Assembly: GCA_004794655.1 (NCBI GenBank)
Contig: SMMW01000521.1
Location: 5,252,501 to 5,316,500, forward strand
Length of the DNA: 64,000 bases
Source of the DNA: Marisa cornuarietis
Lineage: Eukaryota > Mollusca > Gastropoda > Architaenioglossa > Ampullariidae
Direction of reading: 5' to 3'
Shown here: positions 12,331 through 23,959 of the stretch, in pieces
Layout of the letters: every line of letters starts with the position of its first letter
Position numbering within the stretch: position 1 is the stretch's first letter
Notes under the pieces: generated by a model
Databases searched by the model: none
Told to the model about the DNA's origin: nothing
Seen by the model: the letters and a program-made list of their open reading frames with translations, nothing else
Made by a program: the position numbers and the translations under genes

Positions 12331-13940
12331 AAAACTAGTTTCGTTGTACGTTGGTTTGCCGAGTCACAGTTTTCAAAAACCTGTCAACGACCTTTGTGAA
12401 GGCTGCTTCCGGTGTCGCTGGGAATTGTGGGAGCTGAGAACATGGCGCCGAATCGGAGGCCTGACGTGCAGGCCATGGCAGGAAAGGAGAGAAGATGACG
12501 CCAAATAAAGGACAAAGTTAAATGAGATAACATAATGGACCCCGCAGCAACCACCGGCGCCATCAGAAAAGAAAGCGATTTAAAAAAAAAAAAACTTCCT
12601 GCTCTTGTTTTTAACAGGTTTTGGGACCAAACTCAGCCAGGGGCCAACAAGGGTGCTTTGGGATGCACCAAGAGCGTTAGGCTGACGTTTAATACTATTA
12701 CCACCTGCGTTTGTGACGCCGTGAAATTGTCGTCTGCTGTGCCTTCCCTCGCTCCATTGTGCGGGAAGGTGGTGCATGGAGGGCTGTGGGTGGGTGGGGA
12801 GAGAGAGAGAAAGTGCGTGATTATCGTAAAATGATGAAATCAATAGCACCTTACCACTCCTTGCCACGAAACGTTCGACGACCCCTCCCCTCCATGTTTT
12901 CCATAGCTAATGTCTGTGTGTTGGGTTCCTTGCCCCCGGTCGGTGGATTGGAAGAAAATGACATTACACTAGCTTTTCGTTGGCTGGCCCCAGCGATGCG
13001 GTTTTTTTTTGACAGAGGGCAGCATGGTTATGAGGTAGGAAGATGGGGAGGGGGGTCGAGTCTGGGTGGTGAAGTGGGTGTGGCGATTGGAGCGTCCTCT
13101 AAATCAAATGATTGGTGCATGGAAGGTGAAGCCAGAAGCATAACCACGCGTCTAAAGGGGGGGGGGGACGGGACGCGGGGAGACGGAGTAAAGGAGAGTC
13201 AGTGTGTGGGAGGGGCCTTGATACCTGAAACAGATTGAAACTCGTAATGAAATTAAGGGCTCCCCCTTAATGGTGTTTACTTGCAATCCGGACCTGTTCC
13301 GGTGACGCTGAGATCCAGAAAGCAGAAACTCACGGGGCTGACACACTGTCTGGCGCTAATCTGTTTACGGCCTAGTTTACGGGCGTCAGTTAGCGTCAGA
13401 GTGGTTTACGGTCGTCAATTAACGCCAGGCCTCTGGAGATGATCCCCTCCACCCACTTCTTCACCTCCCACCCTTGACAAACTGCCTGACACCGGTGTGT
13501 GCGATTAGGTGTGCATGCATATCCACGCACGGACAGCCGTGCGAAGCATGAAATAAACACGCACGTGTTTCTACACTGATCTGCACGGGTTCACACAGGG
13601 TTTTTTTTCCCCACAAAAAAGTTCATAAACAACAGTTTTCATTTTTAATACTTTTTTACTTGATATCATACTAGTCTCATTATTATTCTGCGTCCCTGCT
13701 GATTCTGGCAATATGACTTGAAGATCTGTAATACTTATGGGAGACACACTGAGGGTGCCAGGGTAGATGATTACAGTTGGACAGCTGGATGTGGCATGTT
13801 GATGTTTTGTGTTCTTTTATGGCTTGTAATGTTGGTTGATGTAAAATGATGTTGTAATGTTACTGACGGCAGCTACAACAATTTTCTTAAAAAGGATGAA
13901 TAAAAATGTATTGAGGTTCGTAAATAAGGTTGACAAAGAG
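12331..13940. other. no gene seen; short promoter-like patch
   Basis: At 12410-12525 a compact GC-richer patch has gggaattgtggga and atggcgcc words, reminiscent of conserved promoter motifs in other animals. No downstream coding exon with splice support could be found. The remainder is unremarkable, with G runs near 13158. Confidence 0.35.
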
Positions 13941-13949
13941 ATTTATGAC

Positions 13950-14400
13950 CACAAACAAGTTCACACAAACATGCCTTATGACATACCTACAAACAAGTTC
14001 ACACAAACATGCCTTATGGCATGCCTACAAACAGGTTCACACAAACATGCCTTATAGCATGCCTACAAACAGGTTTACACAAACATGCCTTGTGGCATGC
14101 CTACAAACAGGTTTACACAGACACGCTTTATGCCCACAAAGATGTTCACAAAGACATGCCTTATGTCCACAAACAGGTTCATACAGACATGTCTTCTGCC
14201 AACAAAAAGGTTTATACAGGCATGTAATATGCCTCCAGCAGCTTCATAAAAACGTACCTTATGCCCACAAACAGGTTCGTAAAACATTCTTCATGCCCAC
14301 AAACAGGTTTGTAAAACATTCTTCGTGCCCACAAACAGGTTCACACGGACATACTTCATGCCCACGGACAGGTTCGTACAGATATACTTCATCTCTTTCC
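13950..14400. repeat. 38-bp minisatellite grading into 33-36-bp units
   Basis: Units of 38 bp (cctacaaacaggttcacaca plus aacatgccttatggcatg) start near 13986, 14024, 14062 and 14100. They then change to shorter units with tgcccacaaacaggttcgta and cattcttca through 14400. Confidence 0.93.
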
Positions 14401-14474
14401 CACACACGCACATCCCCACACATACAACACTTCCATCACACGTGAAACCACATTTGCTTGCGCCTCCCACACGC

Positions 14475-14512
14475 ACACACACACACACACACGTATATAT
14501 ATATACACACAC
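14475..14512. repeat. (CA)n and (TA)n compound microsatellite
   Basis: A short CA run followed by a TA run and CA again. Confidence 0.85.
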
Positions 14513-14802
14513 ATTCAAAGCACCAATAAACGCAATCATCCATAACAAATAAACCGAGCACACATAAGCTCCTCATGCAGAAGCATACGCTGTGAGAACA
14601 TTTCGCAAGACTCGGCGAAGTGCATGCACTCGTCAGTCGCTCGAGTGAAAAAAGTAAAAAAAAAAAGCCTTGAAGCCGAGAAACGACGGTCGGAGTAGAC
14701 GGGGCTAAAGCCTGTTTGTTAGCCGCCGCACGGTCATGCAAGGGAATCAATCAGCACCCCGGGGGAGTATTACGGGAAGCATTAAAGGGAGTATTACGGA
14801 GA

Positions 14803-14826
14803 TTTTTTTTTTTTTTTTTTTTTTTT
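14803..14826. repeat. poly(T) tract
   Basis: A run of more than 20 T residues. It could be the antisense tail of an old retroposed copy, but no element body is recognisable next to it. Confidence 0.9.
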
Positions 14827-14939
14827 GCAAGGCTCTGCTGATCAGCAGGCGCCGTCCCGACGACAACAGTAAACTTGCCAGTCTTATGGCGTCAGCACCT
14901 GACCCCCAGGTCTGTCGGATGTGCCTACGAGCCCACGTA

Positions 14940-15205
14940 GCTCGACGCCGGCGCGTTTCGACATCACGTCCACAGCACGCGACGTTCCAACGCCCCGACA
15001 TCACGTAGTCCGTGCCGAGAGGCAGGCCGGGCGCTGGCGCGTGCGCCCAACATCGGACGTTCCAACGTTCCGGCATTCTGTAGTCGTTGTATGACGTGCT
15101 AGTGCCCCCAGCATCACGTGTTCAGCCTCCAGCATTCTAGCGTTCCAACATCCTCTAGCCGTTTCAACCTGGCCAGTTCCTCGCTGCGAGCAGTCAGACA
15201 TTCCA
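14940..15205. repeat. degenerate CpG-rich repeat
   Basis: Diverged copies of a CG-rich motif set (acatcacgt, gacgttccaacg, gcattctgtag) recur every 50-65 bp. CpG density is higher than in the surrounding sequence. Confidence 0.55.
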
Positions 15206-16100
15206 ACATTTCCAACTTTAGAGGGTGGTTGGTATCAACAACGATAAGCACAATGGTAAATGCGATGACTGTGGCGACCACTGTGGCGATGATGATGATG
15301 ATGATGTGTCAATTTAAATAAAAATGAAGAATTCGCATGTTCTGACGACTTTTGACGTTTTCCACAAAAAGCGACATCAGCAGAGGCGAGCCATGAGACG
15401 GCGTAGGGTGTGACCGGGTGGGATGGTACAAAGCATAGTGGCAGTTGTCGGCAGAGGGTGGGCGTGTACGTGCGAGACTGTAATCAAGTGACTGTGGGCA
15501 GACCGCGACACTGTACAGACCCGACCACCGCGCCACCTGCAGACAGTCTTGGCTCGAGCTTTAGCCGAGTGGAAGATGCACTTTCCACCCTCTCTTCATT
15601 CCCTCCTTCCCAATTTACCCTCCTCGGCTAGCGCCTGTCAACTCTTGCACGTTCTTAAGTACTCCGCAGGATTGGAGAAGGCCCACTTGAGGTGTTTAAG
15701 GTGACGGTGGAGGAGAGGTTACAGGATGGTGATGAATCCACCAATCATCATCGTCCATGTCATCATAGTGTGCACGATACCAGACCTGGCGACGGCCTAA
15801 ATCCAGTGACGGGGCTTTTGCACGGTGTGCTCCGTGATGGTGGTGGTCACTTGATTTGTGCGTTAATGCAACGAATAGTCTTAATCATAAGATAGAAGAT
15901 GCTGTCGAAATATATGAGGTTTTATTCCCCTGATCTATTAAAAGACTAGGCGTTAAAGCGAATTAATGAGACAATATCTTATTTTAGCTTAATAGGGGTA
16001 ACCAGAGCTTTCTCTTTATCATTAGAGCTTTACCGGAATTGATTCTCTTTGTGTATGAGGAGGAAAGTCGTTAGAGATGTTCTTACCTCTTTGTCTTCCA

Positions 16101-16103
<3 letters not shown>
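15206..16103. other. no gene seen
   Basis: Includes a short (GAT)n run at 15288-15305. No coding or mobile-element signature. Confidence 0.55.

Positions 16104-16163
<60 letters not shown>
16104..16163. repeat. (GT)n microsatellite
   Basis: An uninterrupted GT run. Confidence 0.97.
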
Positions 16164-16165
<2 letters not shown>

Positions 16166-16311
16166 CGCTCAAACAACTGTTTCTGGGTTTAAATCTTGTT
16201 TCGTGCATTATGTTCTTTTTCTGCGTGTGGCACCATCTTGAACGTTTCCGCTGCTGTAGCTTTTAGTTCTGTAAATCACCTTCACTCCCTATCCTTTAGT
16301 TTACTCCTATG

Positions 16312-16414
<103 letters not shown>

Positions 16415-16479
16415 CAACAAGAACATGTAACAGAGGGGTGAGCGAAGTAGCAATACTGCTGACACAACTTGTCCTCATT

Positions 16480-16775
16480 CAGTTTACTGTTAATCTTACT
16501 TATGTATAGATTTATTAAGGTAAATGACTAACTTTTAACCTGATTTGTTTATCAATTCAAAAAGCTAACTGTGAGTTATTTATCTGTAAATAAACAATGA
16601 GTTATTTATTCATCTTGCTTATTGATATATAAATAAGGTTAACAGTGAGTTATCGTTGCTTATATAAATATTTAGCATTCAATACATAAGGCTAACAATA
16701 CCCTATTTTCTTTATTTGTCGACAAATAATGTTAACAGGCAGCAACTTATCTTTACTTATTTATTTATAATGAAA
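16480..16775. repeat. degenerate AT-rich repeat
   Basis: Imperfect repeats containing gttaacagtgagttattt and ataaataa words. Copies are diverged and the period is irregular. Confidence 0.45.
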
Positions 16776-17304
16776 TACGCGACCTCGCTTTGCTGCTGTT
16801 GCTGCTTTTATTTATTTAGTAGCTCACACATGCGCACACACGCACACACAGACCACGGTGTACAGAGAGTACATGTCAACAGGAGAGGTGTGGTTTAGGT
16901 GACTCTGACCTCTGACCCAGTCGTTCGTGCAAAGTGTCGAGCGTCTTGTCTGTTGTTGCCTGTAGAAGAGGAACGAGCTCTGGGAGGAAGCTCATGATGC
17001 AAGGGACGCAACTGTAGAATCGACTTGCACATCATCTTCCCTTTAATGGGAGATAGTCCTTCCTCCGTCTGAGCTTTGTACGGGTTAACTCGATTTTCAA
17101 AAATGGTGCCATGGTGCACAGCTCAACTGTCTGGGATCATGGAATTCAATTTTTTTCACACAATTCTCATTTTTATGGGCACATTTTCCCTTTTTATTAT
17201 ACTCAAGGCAAGTGAGCTCTGATGATACACAACTTGGTAACCGCTGACACACAGTCTGCTACTTCGTCACAACCCCTGGTACTGGAGATACCAGGCGTCA
17301 AGTA

Positions 17305-17467
17305 AGGGCCCCCGGTAGTGTAGTGGTTGAAACACTCGTTTGTCACCACTGCAGTGAGCGGCTCAGGGTTCAGATCTCGTCTCGGGATACTCTCTGTATG
17401 TGACACCTGTTCACAGGGCTGGGTGCCGGGGGATTTTCTCCGGGTACTCCGATTTCCTCCCCCTACC
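17305..17467 (+). mobile_element. tRNA-derived SINE
   Basis: An RNA polymerase III promoter is recognisable: an A-box-like TAGTGTAGTGG at 17316-17326 and a B-box-like GGTTCAGATCT at 17367-17377, with tRNA-like spacing. A core (tgacacctgttcacagggct) near 17401-17420 is shared with the minus-strand SINE at 24.9-25.1 kb. The 3' part reads ggattttctccgggtactcc, a word I recall from several invertebrate SINEs. It directly abuts a LINE fragment. The exact ends are uncertain because I could not define a target-site duplication. Confidence 0.8.
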
Positions 17468-17738
17468 TTGAACGCTTTGAGATGGGACGTCAGTTCTTTG
17501 CTGACGATACACAGATTCTGAACAGTTCCCCCCCCCTCCGACCCAGCAGTGGCTAGGAATGCACTTCAACGACTTGAATCTTGTTGTGTCGCGGTGAAGG
17601 CCTGGATGACCAGCAATCGTCTTAAACTCAACGACGACAAGACAGAAGCGTTACTGTGCGGCCCCAGGGCCAGACGGGAGGAGATCGGAATTAGTGATGT
17701 GCAGGTCGGTGACGCCTCCATAGCCTTCGGCATAGTTT
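17468..17738 (+). mobile_element. truncated CR1/L2-like LINE reverse-transcriptase fragment
   Basis: The plus strand encodes the RT catalytic region with FFADDTQ, then [20 protein letters not shown] and GDASIAF. These are hallmarks of the CR1/L2 group of non-LTR retrotransposons. It is very similar in sequence to the longer intronic copy at 44.5-45.7 kb. An expanded C run at about 17527-17536 breaks the frame between the ADD box and LQRLESC. The fragment ends abruptly at about 17738 and is not functional. Confidence 0.85.
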
Positions 17739-17744
17739 CATGAC

Positions 17745-18015
17745 ATGACAGAACCACGCCAGCTTCTGCAACGGTTCCTGAGGACTCACCAAGGAAGTGA
17801 CGACGTTGCGGACGAAATAGTTCGTCTTCTGCTCCCTGTAGGAGATCTCAAGGAGTCTCCTGAAACACTTTATCTCGAACTCCTGGATCCGTTGCTCCGA
17901 TTCTGTGAGCAGCTCCACGTCTCGCAGCCGTACAACATGATGGGTACAACAAGAGACTTGTCGAACCTAAATATGGTGCGGAAGCTGATACTTCTGCTGT
18001 CCATTTCTGTTACAC
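17745..18015 (-). mobile_element. degraded LINE fragment (endonuclease-reverse transcriptase type)
   Basis: The minus strand reads VVPIMLYGCETW, then after a one-base frame shift ELLTESEQRIQEFEIKCF, RRLLEISYREQKTN and LQKLAWFCHV. This segment is typical of the region after the RT domain in RTE-like elements widely annotated as endonuclease-reverse transcriptase (recalled resemblance, not searched). It lies back to back with the plus-strand CR1/L2-like fragment. The frame shift marks it as dead. Confidence 0.75.
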
Positions 18016-18312
18016 AAACCTCTAAAGTATCTTTGATACAAACTACCAACATCTACAGTATACACAAAAGCTATATACTTATGTTAGCTGGCGATGAGTA
18101 AATTAACCACAAATAAACTTCAGGTACAGATAATAGTATCTTTTTCAACGTTAAAAAAACACTTAACCAGATTCGTCACGAACTTCATCAACAGGGTAAT
18201 TGCATGACCCTGTGAAAACAAAAATCTCGTGGAAGCTGACCACAAAAGGTCTCTTTGTGGAGTCACGGAATCGCCGTACAAGGCAGCAACTTACAGGTGT
18301 AGTTGCTATCAG

Positions 18313-20337
18313 TCAGTCCAGAGAAAACACATCCACATCGCCGTAGAAGTCTCCGACGTAGACGAGGCCGCTGGAGTCCACTGCCAGGGCCACCGGCCAC
18401 TGCAGACCATCTCGACGGCACAGCACCTGCGTCACGTTCTGACCCGTGGCGGACAGGCGGAGCACCGAGTGCGTGCAGGCGTCCACCACCAGCAGCGGAC
18501 CTGCAACAGCCAAGCACGGCCTGTTCACAGCCGTCTGACAAGGGTCTATGAGCTCAATCACGAGCAACGAGCCGTAAAGTCGACTCACTGAGGCAACAAC
18601 CTAGGCACTGACGTCACAGTGTACACTACCACCCTTCACCACAGCTGATCAGTGACATAGTGATGGTCACTAACACGTCACACTTCAGTCAAATGTAGTT
18701 ATTTATGATTAATATGTGCCCTGCCATGCTGACCAATGATTAAACTCGCACAAGTGTTAAAACGTGTAGGTACTAGTGTAAAACTATGACCTGCACCCCT
18801 GCTAACAAGTGACGTAATACCTTGTGCATCGCTACTCACACCTGCCAGTGAGTGATGCACAAACATGCGTAACAAACACCCTAACCAATTTCCATGGTTT
18901 CCTGATGCATTTCACAAAGAACTGAACTGGAGTACAACGTACTAGAACTCACCTGGTGCGCAAAACATGATAACTTACCTGACATACAACAGAATGGACC
19001 TGACCTGACACACAGCACGCAGAAACTTACCTGACCCCTTACATACGGCGGAATTCAACTGACGCACTACATATCGAAACTCAACTGACAGTTAACGAAC
19101 GGATACTCAACTGACACACGCGACGCGTGTAAACTCATCTGCAACACATCGCAACATTCCTGACCCCGTGCGACATACGGGAACTTACCTGAGTCGATGC
19201 CCACGATCCCGGCCGGCGAGTCCAGCAGGTGAGGGTCATCTGGGCGGTAGCGGAAGGTGAGAGCTCCCCCCTGGCTGACCCCCACCACTGCTGGCGTGTC
19301 GCTGTCGCAGAGGATGATGTCGCCGTTGGGTTGCACCCACAGGCTGTAGGGTGCGCGGAACAGACCGGAGGGCACCCCGCTGGTGGTGGGGGAGCCTGTG
19401 GCAGAGAGTGTGCGCAGGACAGTGAAGGAGCGCAGTCCTTCGTCCAGGTGCACCAGGTCGATGACGTCGTCCGCCCGCAAGCCGCTGTGGTAGGTGGCCA
19501 ACGCCAACGTGCGGCGGTCGACGCAGGCCAGTGCGCGGTAGTGTCTGCGCATGTCCAGGGTGCGAGCGGAAGCAGCCGACCTGGCTCGCACGCGCACCAG
19601 AGTGAGGACGGGCGAGCAGGATGAGGTAACGGCCAGGAGTTCGTCCTCCAGTTGCGCCAGGCAGCAGAGCGCGTGCGAGAGCTCGCAGGTCGCGGCTCTG
19701 GAGGGTCCGGGTGGACGGGGTGAGGCGTCTTTGTCGGGTGGAGAGGCGGAGCGGGAGGAGGAGGAGGAGGAGGAAGAGAAGAAGAGTCGCAGGATGGGGC
19801 TGTTCAGGTAGGACACCACGATGACGTCATGCGGCCGGACCACACACAAGTCCCCTAGCCCGTACATCTCCTTGTCCGAGTCTAGCCCCGCCCATAGGTG
19901 TCGCACTCTTTTGCGGGTCGCGGCCGTGACCTCGCCATGCTGGTGCTGCAGGTCCTCCGCGTCGGGGGCAAAGGTCACGCCGAAGACGCGCTGCCGCTTC
20001 TGACGAATCTTGTGCAGCGTCTGGACGCGGCGGTCACGTGGCGTCGTCGCGGTTCCGCAGTGTTCGCCGGTCGCCGCATCGCGTCGATCGCGGTTGCTGC
20101 TGTGCTGCAAGCTGTTGTTGTTGTTGTTGTTGCTGTGGTGGCTGCTACTGTTAGGAACGGGGCTGATCCTGCCGTCAGGGGAGCGTAAGTTGCTGTGAAA
20201 GCCGAGACAGAGCCCTTGACTCACCAGCTCCATCGTGAGTGACGACACGGCCACGACACACGCCTCGCTTCCTCGCACCTGCATTCCACTGGTCTGAAAT
20301 CATCATCATCATCATCATCATCATCTGTTATTTCTGC

Positions 20338-20404
<67 letters not shown>

Positions 20405-22226
20405 AAGACTTTTTTTTACATAGGAGTGAGATAAAGGAAAGGGAAGTGGAGGTGTTTTACAGAACTAAAGACTATAACTTTCAAGATCGTTCAACATGCA
20501 GAGAAAGAACACAATGCACGAAACAAATTTAAAACCAGGAACACTTGTGCGAGCGAGTCGTCGTCGTCGTCATCATCATCATTTTTAAACGAACTACAAA
20601 GAGAGATTCAATGTACAGACACGAGAAACTAGTTCAGTTCCCTCTCCTACTTTTCCATTGGTCTGTTGTTGTTATAATAATAATCATCATCATAAAGGGA
20701 AATCGAATCTGGTGCCTTCAAGAGGAACCAGTAGTTTACTCCCCTTCTGGGTGGAAGACTTCTTGCCATAGCAAAGTACAAGAAACTACAGGGTGGGCCA
20801 CATAGAACCATTACTTCTTCACATGGAAAGTGGAATTAAAACAGATCATGGGATACGCGGGGACGCACCGGCTTTATATGGTCCACCCTGTTTTAATTTT
20901 ATGTGATAATTTGATAGGAAACAATTTAATTACCGTTTATTTTATCACATGTTGTTCTATCAGTGTTTGGGTGAAAAAAAATACTTTAAAATCTAAAAAA
21001 TAAATAATAAATAGCTCTGAAATAGTCCAATAAATAAATAGTTCAAAAGAAATCAGAAAGAAACAAGTTTAAATAGAAAAATTAATAATAAATAGTAAAA
21101 TACTCAAACAGTTAAAAAAAAAAGAAAAATACTAAGATAAACCAACAGTAGTATAAAATAGTGAAAGTAAGTAAATAGTTCAAAGGAAATAAAAAAGAAA
21201 AACTTTAGCTAGAGAAATATTAAATGTTCTTCTGTCTTTCGCCGCAATCACACTACACAATAAATAAGTTAAATAGTAAAATAAACAAATCGAAAGAAAA
21301 AGGAACTCGGGTATATTCAGCAGATATTACCGTTTTACCTGCGTGGCTTCGGGAGGGGGCTGGACGTACAGAAGGTTGTCGTATTGCTGTTTAAAGGAGC
21401 CAAACTGCATCAGTACCTCCTCCTCCTTCATCTGAGTGGACAGCACCTCCGCCACCAGCCTCATCTCCTCTACATCAGCCACCATGGCCCTTACGGCGCC
21501 CCGCCGGCCGCGCATCTGCTCCACCTCCGCCTCGTGCACCTCCTCCGCGCGTGCGCGAAGCTCGACCAGTCTGGCGTCCAGCAACGTCAGCAGCCTGTCG
21601 TGCAGCGCCGTCAGATCCTGCAGTGCATCACGGCGGCTGGCCGACAGGCGGGCTTCGGCCACGTCTAGCAGCTGCAGCCGCTTGTCCAGCTCCGCGCGGA
21701 CGCCCTCCAGATGCGAGCGCATCTCCCTGGCTTCCTGCTTCCTCCGCGCGGCGGCTTGGCTCAGCGGCAGAACTCCGCCGCCGCCGCCGCCGCTGCCGTT
21801 ACACGCCGCGTGGGTCGTCTGCACACAGACGTCGCACGCTGCCGCGTCGTGCTGCACGCACCACGACGAAGCCTCGACCTGCGCATGCGCCGGACAGCGA
21901 TGGGGCTGGCTGCCGTGCCCCAGGTGTCCCTCTCCAGCGGTCAGGTGGGCCACCTTCTCTTGGAGCTCGTCGTGCAGGGGGAACTGGCGGGCCCAGAAAT
22001 AACGGTCTTGCGCCGCGTCCGGCGGGGTGACGACCTTCGCGCATAATGGGCAGGTGAATGTCGTGGCCGTCTGCACGCGCCGCTGGTTTCGGGCCGTCAC
22101 GTGACCGGTCAGACAGCGGCGGCAGAAGGCGTGGCCGCACGGGAGGGTCCGCGGCTCGTGGTACACATCTTGGCAGATCGGGCACGTCACCTCGGCTCTC
22201 TCTTCCTCCAGCTGGGGATGGAGCAT
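18313..22226 (-). CDS. TRIM-type RING/B-box/NHL-like E3 ubiquitin ligase
   Basis: Three coding exons: 22226-21339, 20293-19189 and 18500-18313. Phases are 0 and 1, both introns are GT/AG, and the product is 726 aa. Residues 15-62 form a C3HC4 RING (C15, C18, C30, H32, C35, C38, C59, C62), which recruits an E2 enzyme. Residues 111-142 form a B-box (C111, H114, C123, H126, C131, C134, H139, C142). A Gly run follows at about 144-151, then a charged coiled coil at about 155-280. The C-terminal half contains propeller-like segments such as FRAPYSLWVQPNGDIILCD and WPVALAVDSSGLVYVGDF, consistent with NHL repeats that bind substrate or RNA. The order resembles TRIM32 and other TRIM-NHL proteins; there is no filamin domain. 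Low-complexity Asn and Ser runs lie in exon 2. The start is the first ATG before the RING. Orthology to one vertebrate TRIM is not claimed. Confidence 0.88.
18501..19188 (-). other. TRIM intron 2, donor half made of a 26-bp degenerate repeat
   Basis: From about 19191 down to about 19024 the intron consists of imperfect units spaced 25-29 bp apart, with a further diverged copy near 18972. The true donor of exon 2 belongs to the first unit. The 11-mer TCAGGTAAGTT (minus strand) occurs identically at the real junction and at two intronic sites, 19024-19034 and 18972-18982. Intermediate units carry diverged versions such as TCAGTTGAGTT. Confidence 0.75.
20297..20403. repeat. (ATC)n plus (GT)n next to a TRIM splice acceptor
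   Basis: About nine ATC units at 20297-20326 and about 32 GT units at 20340-20403 lie in TRIM intron 1. On the gene's strand they read (CA)n then (GAT)n immediately upstream of the acceptor at 20294, in the usual branch-point and polypyrimidine zone. Confidence 0.93.
20788..20891. mobile_element. 104-bp MITE-like inverted-repeat element
   Basis: The left end acagggtgggccacatagaa and the inverted right end acagggtggaccatataaag form imperfect terminal inverted repeats of about 18 bp around a short non-coding core, inside TRIM intron 1. The CAGGGTGG end resembles mariner-type termini. The left flank is TA but the right flank is TT, so a TA target duplication is not intact. Confidence 0.6.
20940..21310. 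repeat. AT-rich degenerate aaataaatagt repeat
   Basis: Repeated words aaataaatagtt, caaaagaaat and aatagtaaaa give a loose tandem structure within TRIM intron 1. There is no coding signal. Confidence 0.55.
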
Positions 22227-23397
22227 GCTCGACCTCTGACCTCACCCCTCCTTGCCTCTGCTTGGCTGACGAAAGGAAAGTTGTCGTCTGTGAGTCAGGT
22301 GGGCGCTGACTGTACCTGGAGAGGTCTTCACTGTCGGCTGACACAGCAACGCTCGCTACAGTCCAGCTGCCAGGACACAACGTTCCTGCAATTATTTTCT
22401 AATCTTTAGTTGACAAAATGCAACATTCACTAGTAATTCACAGAATTCAACATTCGCTAGTCTTTATTCCTACCAGCACAATATTGTCTGCACTAAGTCT
22501 TTACTTCCTGCTTAAAGCAGATAATCTTGGGAACATCCTTGACTTTCTACTAAAAATAGATGATATGTGTTTAGAATGTACATGCAACACATTAGTATAC
22601 GTTTTTAAAAAAAAATCTTATTTATATTTATGTATACAATCTATCATTTTATCAAACAAATAAGAAAAAAACTACTTCCTTGCTGGTATTGGTGACCTGA
22701 ATGACAAGAGTTACATCACACGCCTTACCCCCACGATGTTGTTTATCAGCCCTCATATTATGATTTCGTCACCTGACTAGTTTGATATTTTATACCACAC
22801 ATCGTGTAGTAGACACACAAATATGGAACCACGTCTGCTGCTGCTTTGACTTGCTTTCTCCAGTTTACAAGTACATAGCAAGAACCACCATCTGAAAAAT
22901 TACTCAGTTTTTCTTTCAGTTGATTAGAATCTCAACGGTGTAAGGTGTGTCCGCTGATATTACTGCCTTTCAGCACGCATGACAACACTGCCGAAAATAA
23001 AATATGTTTTCTAGACCAGATATTACAAAAAATGTTAACACCACTGACTTTCGAGGATTCCTTCCTTGTCTGGAACTGAAGCGGACTATTCAGACAGAAT
23101 GTGCGACTGTGTCTACAATAATTCCCACAAGACAGGTTTTCAAACTGATTAAAGTCCTTTTGATAATGTTCTCGGTGTCACAATTTACCCGACACGAGTA
23201 AGCAAAAAGCGCAGAAACTTGGTCACAACATGGCATGAGTACGATGGTGACAAAACACCTGCAAGTTCCTTTACAAATTCAGGTGAGTTATTCGATGATA
23301 AGACGAAATAGTTCAATTTTCCTTCAATCTCTCCTGCACAAAAAAAGCATAACACACGAAGTAAATAAAACAGAAGTCGCCACTTACCTCGGGTTGA
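22227..23397 (-). other. upstream of TRIM start; possible 5' UTR intron
   Basis: No coding frame. On the gene strand an acceptor-like tttcctttcgtcag ends at about 22266, and a strong donor-like CCCGAG/GTAAGT lies at about 23398. Together they would define a 5' UTR intron. This is inference from splice consensus only. Confidence 0.3.
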
Positions 23398-23480
23398 ACG
23401 CGAAGATGTCGTCACCTGCCTGAGAAGCCTACCTGCCAGGTGAGGCGTCGGACCGGATTTACCTGCCGCGTACAAGTGGC
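23398..23480 (-). promoter_or_regulatory. possible TRIM non-coding first exon and promoter
   Basis: A CpG-richer patch than its surroundings, ending in a strong splice-donor match on the minus strand. It sits 1.2 kb upstream of the TRIM start codon. No TATA box or initiator is convincing. Confidence 0.28.
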
Positions 23481-23959
23481 GCTGCGCAGTCTGGATTTTT
23501 TTTTCTCTCTCTCCTCTCGAGAAGCAGCGCATTCTTTGACCAGACAGTTTGCTCCTGGGTGAAGATGGTGTCAGGACCTCGGGTGCACAAAGGGGTTGTC
23601 AGCAAAGTGGCAACCATCGCCAGTTTGTTGACGAAGGTTTGGCTGCCATCATGTCGCCCTTTTGAGGCCACTGCAGGGGCAGGCTCCACCAAAGGAGAGC
23701 GAGTGGCCTTTAACCTTTCTCTCTCACACACACACTCACGTGTAATGCATGTATCCGAGAGGCAGTAATGAGGTTTTTCTTGCACCACTGCTGGAATTTG
23801 CTGCAGAAATGACAAGACTGGTGATTAAATGTCGTCGCTGAAGCAACGGTTACAACGTGTCATCTGCTGTCGTTGCTCATAACACGTGGGGTGCGTTACA
23901 TCAGATTTCCTCATCTCAGTCCCTTTTTCCGTTCGTGGGCACATCGCACATTTTAAATG

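Noticed and set aside
12410..12525. Promoter with conserved gggaattgtggga and atggcgcc words
   Set aside because: Motif words alone; no first exon, splice donor or coding sequence downstream on either strand could be supported.
13930..14445. 171-codon plus-strand ORF rich in Thr, His and Gln
   Set aside because: It follows the 38-bp minisatellite; the period is not a multiple of 3 and the content is repetitive.
17305..17380. A functional tRNA gene
   Set aside because: A- and B-box words are present, but the sequence lacks cloverleaf stems and continues into a SINE body.
21436..22380. Several ORFs on both strands over the RING region
   Set aside because: Shadows of the GC-rich TRIM exon 1; only the frame with complete RING and B-box ligands is real.
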